This document shows positions 24,919-33,292 of a stretch of DNA of 64,000 bases, piece by piece. Positions within the stretch are counted from its first letter, which is position 1, and every line of letters begins with the position of its first letter. Below the pieces are notes generated by a model. The model was not told the DNA's origin. It ran no database searches and saw only the letters and a program-made list of their open reading frames with translations. A program made the position numbers and the translations under genes. The DNA lies in contig NZ_CP109430.1 of the NCBI RefSeq assembly GCF_036250735.1, positions 930,001 through 994,000 of the forward strand. Direction: 5' to 3'. Origin of the DNA: Streptosporangium sp. NBC_01495. Lineage in GTDB: Bacteria; Actinomycetota; Actinomycetes; Streptosporangiales; Streptosporangiaceae.

Positions 24919-25881
24919 ATGTTCGCTGTAACCGCCACGCGGATCGATCCCGACAACCCCCTTGACGGTCTCACGCTCGGTGAGCGTCCGGAACCCGAGG
25001 TTCCCGACGGGTGGACCACCGTCACGGTGAGGGCCGCCTCGCTCAACCATCACGACCTGTTCAGCCTGCGAGGGGTCGGCCTCCGCCAGGAGCAACTCCC
25101 GATGGTGCTCGGCACCGACGCCGCCGGGCTCGACGAGGACGGCAACGAGGTCATCGTGTACTCGGTGATCGGCAGCGGTGCCGACGAGACGCTCGACCCG
25201 AAGCGCTCCCTGCTCTCGGAAAAGCACGACGGCACCTTCGCCGAGCGGGTCACCGTGCCCCGGCGCAACCTCGTGCCCAAGCCCGCCGCGCTCAGCTTCG
25301 AGGAGGCCGCCTGCCTGCCGACGGCCTGGTTGACCGCCTACCGCATGCTGTTCGACAAGGCCGGGCTCGAGCCGGGCTCGACCGTGCTGGTCCAGGGCGC
25401 GGGCGGCGGCGTGGCCACCGCGCTGATCCTGCTGGGCCGGGCCGGGGGATACCGGGTCTGGGTGACCAGCCGCTCGGAGAAGAAGCGGGCGCGGGCCCTG
25501 GAACTGGGTGCCGACCGGGCCTTCGAGAGCGGTGCCCGGCTGCCCGAGCGGGTCGACGCGGTGATGGAGACCGTCGGCCAGGCCACCTGGGGGCACTCGC
25601 TGAAGGCGCTGCGCCCCGGCGGCCGGATCGTCATCTCCGGCGCGACCAGCGGCGCGGTCCCGCCGGCCGACCTGAATCGCGTCTTCTTCCTGCAGCTGTC
25701 AGTGATCGGCTCCACCATGGGCACCCGCGACCAGCTGGGCAGACTGGCCCGCTTCCTGGAGCAGACCGGCACTCGCCCGCTGATCGACCGCGCCCTCCCA
25801 CTGGCCGAGGCTCGCGAGGGCTTCGCGGCCATGCACGAGGGCGAGCTCTTCGGAAAGGTCGTCTTCACCCTGCCGGGATGA
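24919..25881 (+). CDS. Zinc-binding dehydrogenase / quinone oxidoreductase-like
   Basis: A 320-residue medium-chain dehydrogenase/reductase. The N-terminal GroES-like domain includes ASLNHHDLFSLRGVG and MVLGTDAAG. The nucleotide-binding motif is VLVQGAGGGVATALI (GxGxxG-like). The structural zinc cysteines of alcohol dehydrogenases are absent, which fits the quinone-oxidoreductase (QOR) branch. TSRSEKKRARALELGAD suggests NADP(H) preference (Arg after the second strand). Its last codons form the first unit of a 15-bp tandem repeat. The substrate is unknown. Confidence 0.85.
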   Translation: MFAVTATRIDPDNPLDGLTLGERPEPEVPDGWTTVTVRAASLNHHDLFSLRGVGLRQEQLPMVLGTDAAGLDEDGNEVIVYSVIGSGADETLDPKRSLLSEKHDGTFAERVTVPRRNLVPKPAALSFEEAACLPTAWLTAYRMLFDKAGLEPGSTVLVQGAGGGVATALILLGRAGGYRVWVTSRSEKKRARALELGADRAFESGARLPERVDAVMETVGQATWGHSLKALRPGGRIVISGATSGAVPPADLNRVFFLQLSVIGSTMGTRDQLGRLARFLEQTGTRPLIDRALPLAEAREGFAAMHEGELFGKVVFTLPG

Positions 25882-25945
25882 ACCGTGCCGGGATGAACCG
25901 TGCCGGGATGAACCGTGCTGGGATTGAGCCCTGCCGGGATGAACC
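25871..25945 (+). repeat. 15-bp tandem repeat, five units, over a stop codon
   Basis: Five consecutive units of TGCCGGGATGAACCG start at 25871, 25886, 25901, 25916 (degenerate) and 25931. The first contains the TGA stop of the dehydrogenase, so the array grew from the gene's own 3' end. Because the unit length is a multiple of three and carries a stop in frame, the protein end is unaffected. Confidence 0.85.
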
Positions 25946-26052
25946 CGGCAGGTCCGGAGGTGGGGGCCACCCGTGCCGTGCGCGCCACCTCACGGAGGCC
26001 GCCGGTCGTGGCGTGCCGCACCCGGTGGGCGTCCCGCGAGGCGCCGCCGGGA

Positions 26053-26742
26053 TCACCGGAGCGCGTCGCGGATGCGGCGGGCCGCGTCGTACAGGGCGTC
26101 CTGGGCGGTCGCCAGGGTCTCCTCGCTGACCTGCGCGGCCGCCGCGTCCCTGCGGACCTCCTCGACGAACTCGGCCAGCATCTGCCCGAGCCGGGCGTCT
26201 CCGGCGGGTGACCCCTCGCCGGTGAAGCCGTCGGCCCAGACGCGCTTCCACTCGTCCTTCCACTCGCCGGTCTGGCGTTGCCACTCGCGCTTCTGGCGCT
26301 GCCACTCCGTCTTCTGCTCGCGCCAGATCTTGCGCGAGTCCTGCTCGGGACCCTGGCGCACGTCGCGCGCCATCTGGGTGAGCTCCTCGCGCAGCGACTT
26401 GACCGTGTCGCGCACGTCCTCCTTGACCTCGCGGGCGATGTCGCGGACCGAGTCGGAGATCTCCTGCTCCAGGTCGGCGAGCTCGTCGAGCCGCTCGTTG
26501 AGCTCGTCGCGGCCCCGGTCGCTGATGGTGAAGACCTTCTTGCCGTCCACGACCTCGTGGGTGACCAGGCCCTCCTCCTCCAGACGGGCCAGGCGCGGGT
26601 AGATCGTGCCGGGGGAGGGGGAGTAGACGCCGAGGAAGCGATCCTGGAGCAGCCGGATCACCTCGTAGCCGTGGCGCGGGCTCTCCTCCAGCAGCTTCAG
26701 GAGATAGAGCCGGAGCCTTCCGTGGCCGAAGACCGGGCTCAT
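26053..26742 (-). CDS. PadR-family transcriptional regulator
   Basis: A 229-residue regulator with an N-terminal PadR winged helix (LYLLKLLEESPRHGYEVIRLL, PGTIYPRLARLEEEGLV) and a long coiled-coil C-terminus rich in Glu, Arg, Lys and Trp (EWQRQKREWQRQTGEWKDEW) for dimerisation. It overlaps the upstream DUF4097 gene by 4 bp. This pairing of PadR with a DUF4097 protein is common in actinobacteria and suggests control of an envelope-stress or membrane-associated adhesin-like protein. A repeated GATATRTCGCG element upstream of the operon is the likely autoregulatory site. Confidence 0.9.
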   Translation of the reverse strand: MSPVFGHGRLRLYLLKLLEESPRHGYEVIRLLQDRFLGVYSPSPGTIYPRLARLEEEGLVTHEVVDGKKVFTISDRGRDELNERLDELADLEQEISDSVRDIAREVKEDVRDTVKSLREELTQMARDVRQGPEQDSRKIWREQKTEWQRQKREWQRQTGEWKDEWKRVWADGFTGEGSPAGDARLGQMLAEFVEEVRRDAAAAQVSEETLATAQDALYDAARRIRDALR

Positions 26743-27536
26743 GCCTGCGCTCCCTTCAGGAGGGTGACGTCGGCGGAGACCGTGTTGGCCGTCAGTGACG
26801 CCATGCCGCCGCCGATCCGGCCGCTCAGCGTCTTCGCGCCGGGCTGGACGGAATAGTCGAGCTCGGGGAAGCCGGTGTCGATCCTGCCCGAGGTGGAACG
26901 GATCTTGACATCGGTCTCGACCGTGTACGGGAGCCGGAGCACGATGTCGCCGGAGACGCTGTTCATCGTGACGTGGCCGGTCGGCGGAAGCTCCAGGTCG
27001 GCGGTGACCCGGCCGGAGACGGTGGTGACGCTCAGCCGCCGGGGCGTGCCCTGGGCCACGGTCAGCTCACCGGAGATGCTCTTGAACGACAGGTCGCCCA
27101 CCAGGCCGCGGCTCTCCACGGCGCCGGAGACGGTGTCGGCGTTGATCTCGCCGCTCACCCCGTCGAGCACGATTTCACCCGAGACGCTCCTGACCGAGGT
27201 GCGGTCCTCGAACCCGGCGACGACCGCTGACGCGGAGACCACGCCCACGTTGACCGGGCAGTCCTTCGGCACGGTCAGTGACAGCGTGGCCCTGCGGCGC
27301 CCGGGACGCAGCCAGCCCAGCAGGCCGTCCCAGGTGAGGTCCTTGTAGGTGACGGTGAGCGTGCCGTCGTCGTCGTGGGTGACGAGCAACGGGGGGTTGT
27401 CGACCTCGGTGACCTCAAGCGTGGGAGGGCCGTCGCTGGCCAGCACAGCCAGCTTCCCCGCCACGATCCGCACGTTGAGTTTCCTCACGGAGTCAAAGGT
27501 GAGCTGCTCTGGTTTTTCGATCGTCCATTGCCGCAT
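26739..27536 (-). CDS. DUF4097-family beta-helix protein
   Basis: A 265-residue soluble protein. Its C-terminal two thirds repeats a degenerate unit with SVSGEI/TVSGAV/SISGEL/TVSGRV/SVSGDI cores, spaced about 20 residues, from residue 115 to 255, as expected for the right-handed beta-helix of DUF4097. The N-terminus (MRQWTIEKPEQLTFD) has no signal peptide. The function is unknown. It is the first gene of a two-gene operon with a PadR regulator. Confidence 0.88.
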   Translation of the reverse strand: MRQWTIEKPEQLTFDSVRKLNVRIVAGKLAVLASDGPPTLEVTEVDNPPLLVTHDDDGTLTVTYKDLTWDGLLGWLRPGRRRATLSLTVPKDCPVNVGVVSASAVVAGFEDRTSVRSVSGEIVLDGVSGEINADTVSGAVESRGLVGDLSFKSISGELTVAQGTPRRLSVTTVSGRVTADLELPPTGHVTMNSVSGDIVLRLPYTVETDVKIRSTSGRIDTGFPELDYSVQPGAKTLSGRIGGGMASLTANTVSADVTLLKGAQA

Positions 27537-27560
27537 GCGCGTGACCTCCTTGTACTGACA

Positions 27561-27599
27561 CGATATGTCGCGTCCATCGGAAGGTCAAGATATATCGCG
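27561..27599. promoter_or_regulatory. Candidate PadR operator, paired elements
   Basis: Two direct copies of GATATRTCGCG occur at about 27562-27572 and 27589-27599, 27 bp apart, immediately upstream of the DUF4097-PadR operon. Each has a partly palindromic core (CGATATGTCG; GATATATC). They stand out as AT-rich in a GC-rich context and suit PadR or promoter function. Confidence 0.45.
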
Positions 27600-27605
27600 T
27601 TTTTC

Positions 27606-27782
27606 TCAGTCGTCCTCGTCGTCCAGCCGGGCCAGCCAGGTGGCCAGCCGTTCCACCGGCGTTTCGAAGTCGGGGTTCAGGTCGACGAACTCGCGCAGAC
27701 GTTCGGCCAGCCACACCACGGTGACCTCCTCCTCGCCCCGGCGCGCGACGAGTTCCTCGATACCGCGATCGGTGAAGTACAT
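27606..27782 (-). CDS. Small conserved actinobacterial protein (DUF6104-like)
   Basis: A 58-residue acidic protein starting MYFTDRGIEELVARRGEEEV and ending ERLATWLARLDDEDD. I recognise this as a small conserved protein found beside the 2-oxoglutarate dehydrogenase gene of actinobacteria. No catalytic motif was seen. The ATG at 27782 has CAGAGGAGAACG before it, a good ribosome site. It follows kgd on the same strand beyond a hairpin and may have its own promoter. Confidence 0.85.
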   Translation of the reverse strand: MYFTDRGIEELVARRGEEEVTVVWLAERLREFVDLNPDFETPVERLATWLARLDDEDD

Positions 27783-27846
27783 CACGTTCTCCTCTGACAA
27801 CGCTGTGGTCACACTCGCGATCTCCTGGTGCCTCGCGATAACGGGA

Positions 27847-27878
27847 AAGTCCCCCGCAGAGGCTCCTGCGGGGGACTT
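27847..27878. terminator. Hairpin downstream of kgd
   Basis: AAGTCCCCCGCA (27847-27858) and TGCGGGGGACTT (27867-27878) pair around GAGGCTCC. It lies 42 bp past the kgd stop on the minus strand. A short T/C run follows in the RNA sense. Confidence 0.8.
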
Positions 27879-27919
27879 CCGTGGTGACGCCTGCCTCGGA
27901 CCGGCCGGTGGCCGGTCGC

Positions 27920-30900
27920 CTACTTGAAGATCTCGCCCAGCATCTGCTGCAACTCCGCCTCGTGGGTGGAGTGCGAGCCGGTCGCCGGAGAGGAGTTGGC
28001 CTTGCGGGAGACCCGCTTGATCGAACGCCCGCCGAAGACCCCCGGGTTCTCGGCCAGCTTGAGCGCGAGGAACGGCCACGGACCCATGTTGAGCGGCTCG
28101 TCCTGCACCCACACCAGCTCGATGTCGGCGGCGTAGCGGCTCAGCTCGATCTCCAGCGGGTCGCCGGGGAACGGGTAGAGCCGCTCGAGGCGGACGATCG
28201 CCACATCGTTGCGGCCCTGCTTGTCGCGGGCCGCCGCCAGGTCGTAGTAGAGCTTGCCGGAGACCAGCACGACCTTGCGGACGCCGGCCGGGGGGGCCTT
28301 GATGTCGCCGAGCACCGGCTGGAACGACCCCGAGGTGAAGTCGCCGACCGCCGAGATCGCCGCCTTGTGCCGCAGCAGCGACTTGGGCGTGAACACCACC
28401 AGCGGACGGTGCCGGTTCGACAGCGTCTGCCAGCGCAGCAGGTGGAAGTAGTTGGCCGGGACCGTGGGCTGCGCCACGGTCATGTTGTCCTGGGCGCACA
28501 TCTGCAGGAAGCGCTCGATGCGGGCCGAGGAGTGGTCGGGCCCCTGCCCCTCGTAGCCGTGCGGCAGCAGCAGGGTGACGCCGGAGCGCTGACCCCACTT
28601 CTGCTCGCCCGAGGTGAGGTACTCGTCGATGATCGACTGGGCGCCGTTGACGAAGTCGCCGAACTGCGCCTCCCAGGCGACCATCGCCTCGGGCCGCTCC
28701 ACGCTGTAGCCGTACTCGAAGCCGAGCGCGGCGTACTCGCTCAGCAGGGAGTCGTAGATGTAGAACTTCGTGGTGCCCTGGTTGAACGTCTTGAGCGGGG
28801 TGTGCTCCTCGCCCGTGACGCGGTCGACCAGCACGGCGTGCCGCTGGGTGAACGTGCCGCGCCGCGAGTCCTGGCCGACGAGGCGGACCGGGTGGCCGTC
28901 GATCAGCAGCGAGCCGAAGGCCAGCGTCTCGCCCATGCCCCAGTCGATGCGGTCCTCGGCGACCATCTGCCCGCGGCGCTGCAACACCGGCAGCAGGCGT
29001 GGGTGGACGGTGAAGCCCTCGGGCATGTTGAGCTGGGTCTCCACGATCCGCTTGACGGTCTCCTCGGAGACGGCCGTCGTGACGTCCTCGTGCGACCAGG
29101 GGACGGTCTCCATGTCGACCGGGCGGGAGAACTCGCCCGTCGGGTCCTTGGCCGCCGCGCGGGTCTCGGCGAAGGCGTTCTCCAGCTTGGCCTGGTAGTC
29201 GCGGAGCGCGCCCTCGGCCTCCTCCACCGTGATGTCGCCCCGGCCGATCAGCGCCTCGGTGTAGAGCTTGCGGGTGGAGCGCTTGGCGTCGATCAGGTCG
29301 TACATCAGCGGCTGGGTGAAGCCCGGGTTGTCGGACTCGTTGTGTCCCCGGCGCCGGTAGCAGATCAGGTCGATCACCACGTCCTTGCGGAACGCCTGGC
29401 GGTACTCGAACGCCAGGCGGCCGACCCGGACCACGGCCTCGGGGTCATCGCCGTTGACGTGGAAGATCGGGGCCTGGATCATCCGGGCCACGTCGGTGGC
29501 GTACACGCTGGAGCGCGAGCTGGCCGGGCTGGTGGTGAAGCCGACCTGGTTGTTGACCACGATGTGCACGGTGCCGCCGGTGCGGTAGCCCCGCAGCTGC
29601 GACAGGTTGAGCGTCTCGGCCACCACGCCCTGGCCCGCGAAGGCCGCGTCGCCGTGGACGAGCACCGGCAGGACGGTGAAGCCCTCCTCGCCGCGCTCCA
29701 GGAGGTCCTGCTTGGCGCGGACCACGCCCTCCAGGACCGGGTCGACCGTCTCCAGGTGGGAGGGGTTGGCCACGACCGAGGTCTTGAGCTTGGAACCGTC
29801 GGGCGAGACGAAGTCGCCGCTGGCGCCCAGGTGGTACTTCACGTCGCCGGAGCCGTGCGCGCTGCGCGGGTCGATGTTGCCCTCGAACTCGCCGAAGATC
29901 TGCCCGTACGACTTGCCGACGATGTTGGCCAGCACGTTGAGGCGCCCGCGGTGGGCCATGCCGACCACGGCCTCGTCGAGCCGCTCCTCGGCCGCGGAGC
30001 TCAGCACCGAGTCGAGCAGCGGGATCAGCGCCTCGCCGCCCTCCAGCGAGAAGCGCTTCTGCCCGACGAACTTCGTCTGCAGGAACGTCTCGAACGCCTC
30101 GGCGGTGTTCAGCCGCTCCAGGACGCGCAGCTGCTCCTCGCGGTCGGGCTTGGCGTGCGGCCGCTCGATGCGGGCCTGGATCCAGGCCCGCTCCTCGGGG
30201 TTCTGCATGTGCATGTACTCGACGCCGATGGTGCGGCAGTAGGAGTCACGCAGCACGCCGAGGATCTCGCGCAGCTTCATCAGGGGCCGGCCGCCGAAGC
30301 CGCCGGTGGCGAACTCGCGCTCCAGGTCCCACAGGGTCAGGCCGTGTGACTTGATGTCGAGGTCGGGGTGCTTGCGCTGCTTGTACTCCAGCGGGTCGGT
30401 GTCGGCCATGAGGTGGCCGCGGACCCGGAAGGCGTGGATCAGCTCGATGACCCGGGCCGACTTCGCCACGTCGTCGTCGTGGGTGGTCGAGATGTCCTGG
30501 ACCCAGCGGATCGGCTCGTACGGGATCCGGAGGGCTTCGAAGATCTCGTCGTAGAAGCCGTCCTCGCCGAGCAGCAGCCGGTGGACCTGCCGCAGGAAGT
30601 CGCCCGACTGGGCGCCCTGGATGATGCGGTGGTCGTACGTGCTGGTGATCGTCATGACCTTGCTCACCGCGAGGCGGGAGAGCGTCTCGGGGGAGGCCCC
30701 CTGGTACTCGGCGGGGTATTCCATCGCGCCGACGCCGATGATCGTGCCCTGTCCCGGCATCAGGCGCGGCACCGAGTGCACGGTGCCGATGGTGCCCGGG
30801 TTGGTCAGCGAGATCGTCGTGCCGCTGAAGTCGTCGACACCCAGCTTGCCCGCCCTGGCCTTGCGCACGACCTCTTCGTACGCGACCCAGAACTGGCGGA

Positions 30901-31621
30901 AGTCCATCCGCTCGGTCGCCTTGATCGACGGGACCAGGAGCTGGCGGGTGCCGTCGCTCTTGGCGACGTCGATGGCCAGGCCCAGGTTGACGTGCTCGGG
31001 CTTGACCAGCACCGGCTTGCCGTCGACCTCGGTGTAGGAGTGGTTCATCTCCGGCAGGACCTTGAGGGCCTTGATCACCGCGTAGCCGATGATGTGCGTG
31101 AACGACACCTTGCCGCCGCGACCGCGCGACAGGTGGTTGTTGATCACGATCCGGTTGTCGATGAGCAGCTTCGCCGGGACCGCGCGCACACTGGTCGCCG
31201 TCGGGACAACGAGGCTGGCCTCCATGTTGGCCGCTGTCCTCGCGGCGGCGCCGCGTAGTCGGACTTCCTCGGCACCGGCGGCGGCGGGCAACTGCGTCTC
31301 CTGCTTGGGTTGGTCCGCCGGGGCGGGCTTGGCCACCGCCGGCGCTGGGGTCGTCGCTGCGGGGGCCGGGGTGGCCTGAGCCGCAGCCGGGGTGGCCGAG
31401 GGCGCAGCGGGTGTCGGTGGAGCGGCGGGCGCGGCGGCGGCCGCGCCCTGGGGCGCGGCGCGGCCGGACCCCGAATCAGGGCTGTAGTCGGCAAAGAAGT
31501 TCCACCAGGCCCGGTCGACCGACTCGGGGTCCTGGAGGTACTTCTGATACAGCTCGTCGACAAGCCATTCGTTCTGACCAAAGGCTGCCAGCGGGTTTGT
31601 CCGCGACGACTCAGACGACAC
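27920..31621 (-). CDS. kgd: Multifunctional 2-oxoglutarate decarboxylase/dehydrogenase E1-E2 fusion
   Basis: This TCA-cycle enzyme decarboxylates 2-oxoglutarate with thiamine diphosphate and passes the succinyl unit on for succinyl-CoA synthesis. From the GTG at 31621 it has about 1,233 residues. In order it has an N-terminal docking helix ([20 protein letters not shown]), an Ala/Pro linker, an E2-like acyltransferase domain ([11 protein letters not shown] to [13 protein letters not shown]) and the E1 domain ([14 protein letters not shown]; diphosphate-binding [39 protein letters not shown]). This fusion without a lipoyl domain is typical of actinobacteria. A TTG at 31675 would add 18 residues; the GTG start matches family N-termini better. 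Confidence 0.95.
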   Translation of the reverse strand: MSSESSRTNPLAAFGQNEWLVDELYQKYLQDPESVDRAWWNFFADYSPDSGSGRAAPQGAAAAAPAAPPTPAAPSATPAAAQATPAPAATTPAPAVAKPAPADQPKQETQLPAAAGAEEVRLRGAAARTAANMEASLVVPTATSVRAVPAKLLIDNRIVINNHLSRGRGGKVSFTHIIGYAVIKALKVLPEMNHSYTEVDGKPVLVKPEHVNLGLAIDVAKSDGTRQLLVPSIKATERMDFRQFWVAYEEVVRKARAGKLGVDDFSGTTISLTNPGTIGTVHSVPRLMPGQGTIIGVGAMEYPAEYQGASPETLSRLAVSKVMTITSTYDHRIIQGAQSGDFLRQVHRLLLGEDGFYDEIFEALRIPYEPIRWVQDISTTHDDDVAKSARVIELIHAFRVRGHLMADTDPLEYKQRKHPDLDIKSHGLTLWDLEREFATGGFGGRPLMKLREILGVLRDSYCRTIGVEYMHMQNPEERAWIQARIERPHAKPDREEQLRVLERLNTAEAFETFLQTKFVGQKRFSLEGGEALIPLLDSVLSSAAEERLDEAVVGMAHRGRLNVLANIVGKSYGQIFGEFEGNIDPRSAHGSGDVKYHLGASGDFVSPDGSKLKTSVVANPSHLETVDPVLEGVVRAKQDLLERGEEGFTVLPVLVHGDAAFAGQGVVAETLNLSQLRGYRTGGTVHIVVNNQVGFTTSPASSRSSVYATDVARMIQAPIFHVNGDDPEAVVRVGRLAFEYRQAFRKDVVIDLICYRRRGHNESDNPGFTQPLMYDLIDAKRSTRKLYTEALIGRGDITVEEAEGALRDYQAKLENAFAETRAAAKDPTGEFSRPVDMETVPWSHEDVTTAVSEETVKRIVETQLNMPEGFTVHPRLLPVLQRRGQMVAEDRIDWGMGETLAFGSLLIDGHPVRLVGQDSRRGTFTQRHAVLVDRVTGEEHTPLKTFNQGTTKFYIYDSLLSEYAALGFEYGYSVERPEAMVAWEAQFGDFVNGAQSIIDEYLTSGEQKWGQRSGVTLLLPHGYEGQGPDHSSARIERFLQMCAQDNMTVAQPTVPANYFHLLRWQTLSNRHRPLVVFTPKSLLRHKAAISAVGDFTSGSFQPVLGDIKAPPAGVRKVVLVSGKLYYDLAAARDKQGRNDVAIVRLERLYPFPGDPLEIELSRYAADIELVWVQDEPLNMGPWPFLALKLAENPGVFGGRSIKRVSRKANSSPATGSHSTHEAELQQMLGEIFK

Positions 31622-31814
31622 GGCGGAAATCGCCCTCTTCCGCAGATCGGCGTTGATGATAGAGAACCTGTCCAAGGCTACTCGCCTCGGCTTGGACCTG
31701 CGCCAGTCTGACGACAGCTTCCTCGCCGATCCTCTCAGTATCGGCCAAAGTGGTCAGCCACCGGGTAACTGTTTACTCGCTCAGGCGCTGGTCAGCCCGA
31801 TCCGGCGGGCGCGG

Positions 31815-32480
31815 TCAGCCCGGCCAGACCAGTCGCGACTCCACCCGTATTCCCGGAGTGACGTCTTCGAGCAGCCCGGCCAGCTCGTCTCCGGCCGCGC
31901 GCAGCTCCTCCGACGACAGGGGTGCGAGCCGCTCCAGCAGGAACAGCGCGTCCGTCGTCTCCTCGGTGATCCGGGTGCGGACGCACTGCCGCCAGTTCCA
32001 CCGGCGGCAGGTGACGCCCCTGTCGTCGCGCCAGACGACCTCGCCGGCCTCCGGGTGGTCGATCGCGGGCTCGCCCTTCTCGACGACCTCGAACGGCTCG
32101 TCGCCGTTCGCGCGCACCAGCCTCGCCGCCCCCTCGTAGCGGGCCAGATCCTCCCCGCCGATCGGCAGGCCGTGCCTGATGCTGATCGCGTTGTAGGCGT
32201 CGACCACCCGGTTGATCTCCGGCGGCGGCATCCGCCTGACCAGCGCGTCCACCGAGGGCCTGGTCCGCTGCGGCTTCGCCCCGAACCCCCGGTACGCCTC
32301 CCGCCACGCCTCGATCCTCGGGTCGTCGGCCGCCACGGCCTTCTCCGCCGCCTCCGCCAGCCAGGCCCGCGACCTGTCGTCCGTCGGCCCGTTGCGCAGC
32401 CCGTACACCCCCATCACCAGCACCCCGAAGTCGGGCCTGAGCACGCTGACGGCGGGATCCACCCGGATGTCCTCGATCAC
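31815..32480 (-). CDS. B3/B4 tRNA-binding-domain protein
   Basis: A 221-residue protein containing the B3/4 domain of the phenylalanyl-tRNA synthetase beta subunit as a standalone protein. Typical blocks are INRVVDAYNAISIRHGLPIGGED, YEGAARLVRANGDEPF, GEVVWRDDRGVTCRRWNWRQC and RITEETTDALFLLE. Standalone B3/4 proteins may edit mischarged tRNA or amino acids, but the role is uncertain. Start ATG/GTG at 32480. It lies alone between kgd and the toxin-antitoxin pair. Confidence 0.85.
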   Translation of the reverse strand: MIEDIRVDPAVSVLRPDFGVLVMGVYGLRNGPTDDRSRAWLAEAAEKAVAADDPRIEAWREAYRGFGAKPQRTRPSVDALVRRMPPPEINRVVDAYNAISIRHGLPIGGEDLARYEGAARLVRANGDEPFEVVEKGEPAIDHPEAGEVVWRDDRGVTCRRWNWRQCVRTRITEETTDALFLLERLAPLSSEELRAAGDELAGLLEDVTPGIRVESRLVWPG

Positions 32481-32526
32481 GGCCCCAGTTTAGGGCGCTC
32501 GCGGCCCTTGCCCCCGGGAAGCGGCG

Positions 32527-32805
32527 TCAGGCGGCCGCGTGGGGGGTGAAAGTGACGTTCAAGTCGGCGTCCAGCGCTTTCGCAAGGCGTCGGAGCAGTG
32601 CCAGCGTCGGGGTGACCCCCCCTGTCTCCAGGCGGGAGACCTGCGGTTGGGTCATCCCGGCCCGCTCGGCCAGCTCCGCCTGTGAAAGGCCGAGCTCCAT
32701 CCGGCGGTTGTAGACCTGCTGCCCCAGGAGCAACGCCTCGCGGGCTTCCTGGTAGGCGTCGGCACGGCGCTCGGCGCCTGTCCGCTCCCACGTGCTGTGA
32801 GCCAT
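32527..32805 (-). CDS. HigA-like XRE antitoxin
   Basis: A 92-residue helix-turn-helix protein. The motif RRMELGLSQAELAERAGMTQ, then QVSRLETGG and TPTLALLRRLAKALDADLNV, is the XRE fold. It begins 7 bp after the stop of the upstream RelE-like toxin gene, the reverse toxin-first order of higBA systems. It probably neutralises the toxin and represses the operon through the palindrome at 33161-33201. The ATG at 32805 (MAHSTWERTGAERR) is chosen because the longer frame overlaps the toxin gene. Confidence 0.87.
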   Translation of the reverse strand: MAHSTWERTGAERRADAYQEAREALLLGQQVYNRRMELGLSQAELAERAGMTQPQVSRLETGGVTPTLALLRRLAKALDADLNVTFTPHAAA

Positions 32806-32812
32806 GCCCCAC

Positions 32813-33178
32813 TCAGTCCTTCCAGACGCGGTCGTAGACCTCCGAGGCGACCACATGAAGATTCTCACATTCGACCTGTGCTCGACGAGCGCGTTCAACC
32901 TGACCGGTCTCCCTGCGGCGTGTCTTGGTGAAGACGGTGAGAAGGACGATCCGCCGACCGGGAGCGAGCCAGTAGGTGATCCTGGCCTGACGGCGCGTGA
33001 GCGAGAGGCGCAGCTCACGCACTTTGCCTCCAAGGTGTCTGGAGTAGGGCTCGTCGAGCGTCTCGGCCTGTTCGGAGAGGAGGTCGGCCAGAGCTTCGAC
33101 CTTCACGTAGTCGCGTTCGGGAAGCGACTCAAGCCAAGATCGGATCTCGGGCTCGATCTCGATGACATATAGCCTCAC
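32813..33178 (-). CDS. HigB/RelE-family toxin
   Basis: A 121-residue RelE/HigB-fold protein (phage Gp49-like), a probable ribosome-dependent mRNA endonuclease. Typical segments are IRSWLESLPERDYVKVEALADLL, HLGGKVRELRLSLTRRQARITYWLAPGRRIVLLTVFTKTRR and the basic C-terminal helix. The GTG at 33178 lies inside a perfect 41-bp palindrome, and no Shine-Dalgarno sequence precedes it, so initiation may be leaderless or controlled by structure. It forms a pair with the downstream antitoxin. Confidence 0.87.
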   Translation of the reverse strand: MRLYVIEIEPEIRSWLESLPERDYVKVEALADLLSEQAETLDEPYSRHLGGKVRELRLSLTRRQARITYWLAPGRRIVLLTVFTKTRRRETGQVERARRAQVECENLHVVASEVYDRVWKD

Positions 33179-33201
33179 GGACCGTGAGGCTATATGTCAT
33201 C
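33161..33201. promoter_or_regulatory. Perfect 41-bp palindrome over the toxin start
   Basis: The arm GATGACATATAGCCTCACGG (33161-33180) is exactly complementary to CCGTGAGGCTATATGTCATC (33182-33201) around a single A. It covers the GTG start and the first six codons of the HigB-like gene. A TATAAT-like box (GATTATATAATC, 33202-33213) is immediately upstream. It is likely an autoregulatory operator and would also form a hairpin blocking initiation. Confidence 0.8.
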
Positions 33202-33292
33202 GATTATATAATCCGCGATACGTCAACATTGGTAACCGCAGGTCACCGGCTTAGGCGTCCGATTATGGACGTACGTGATCAAGTCGTGCCGG

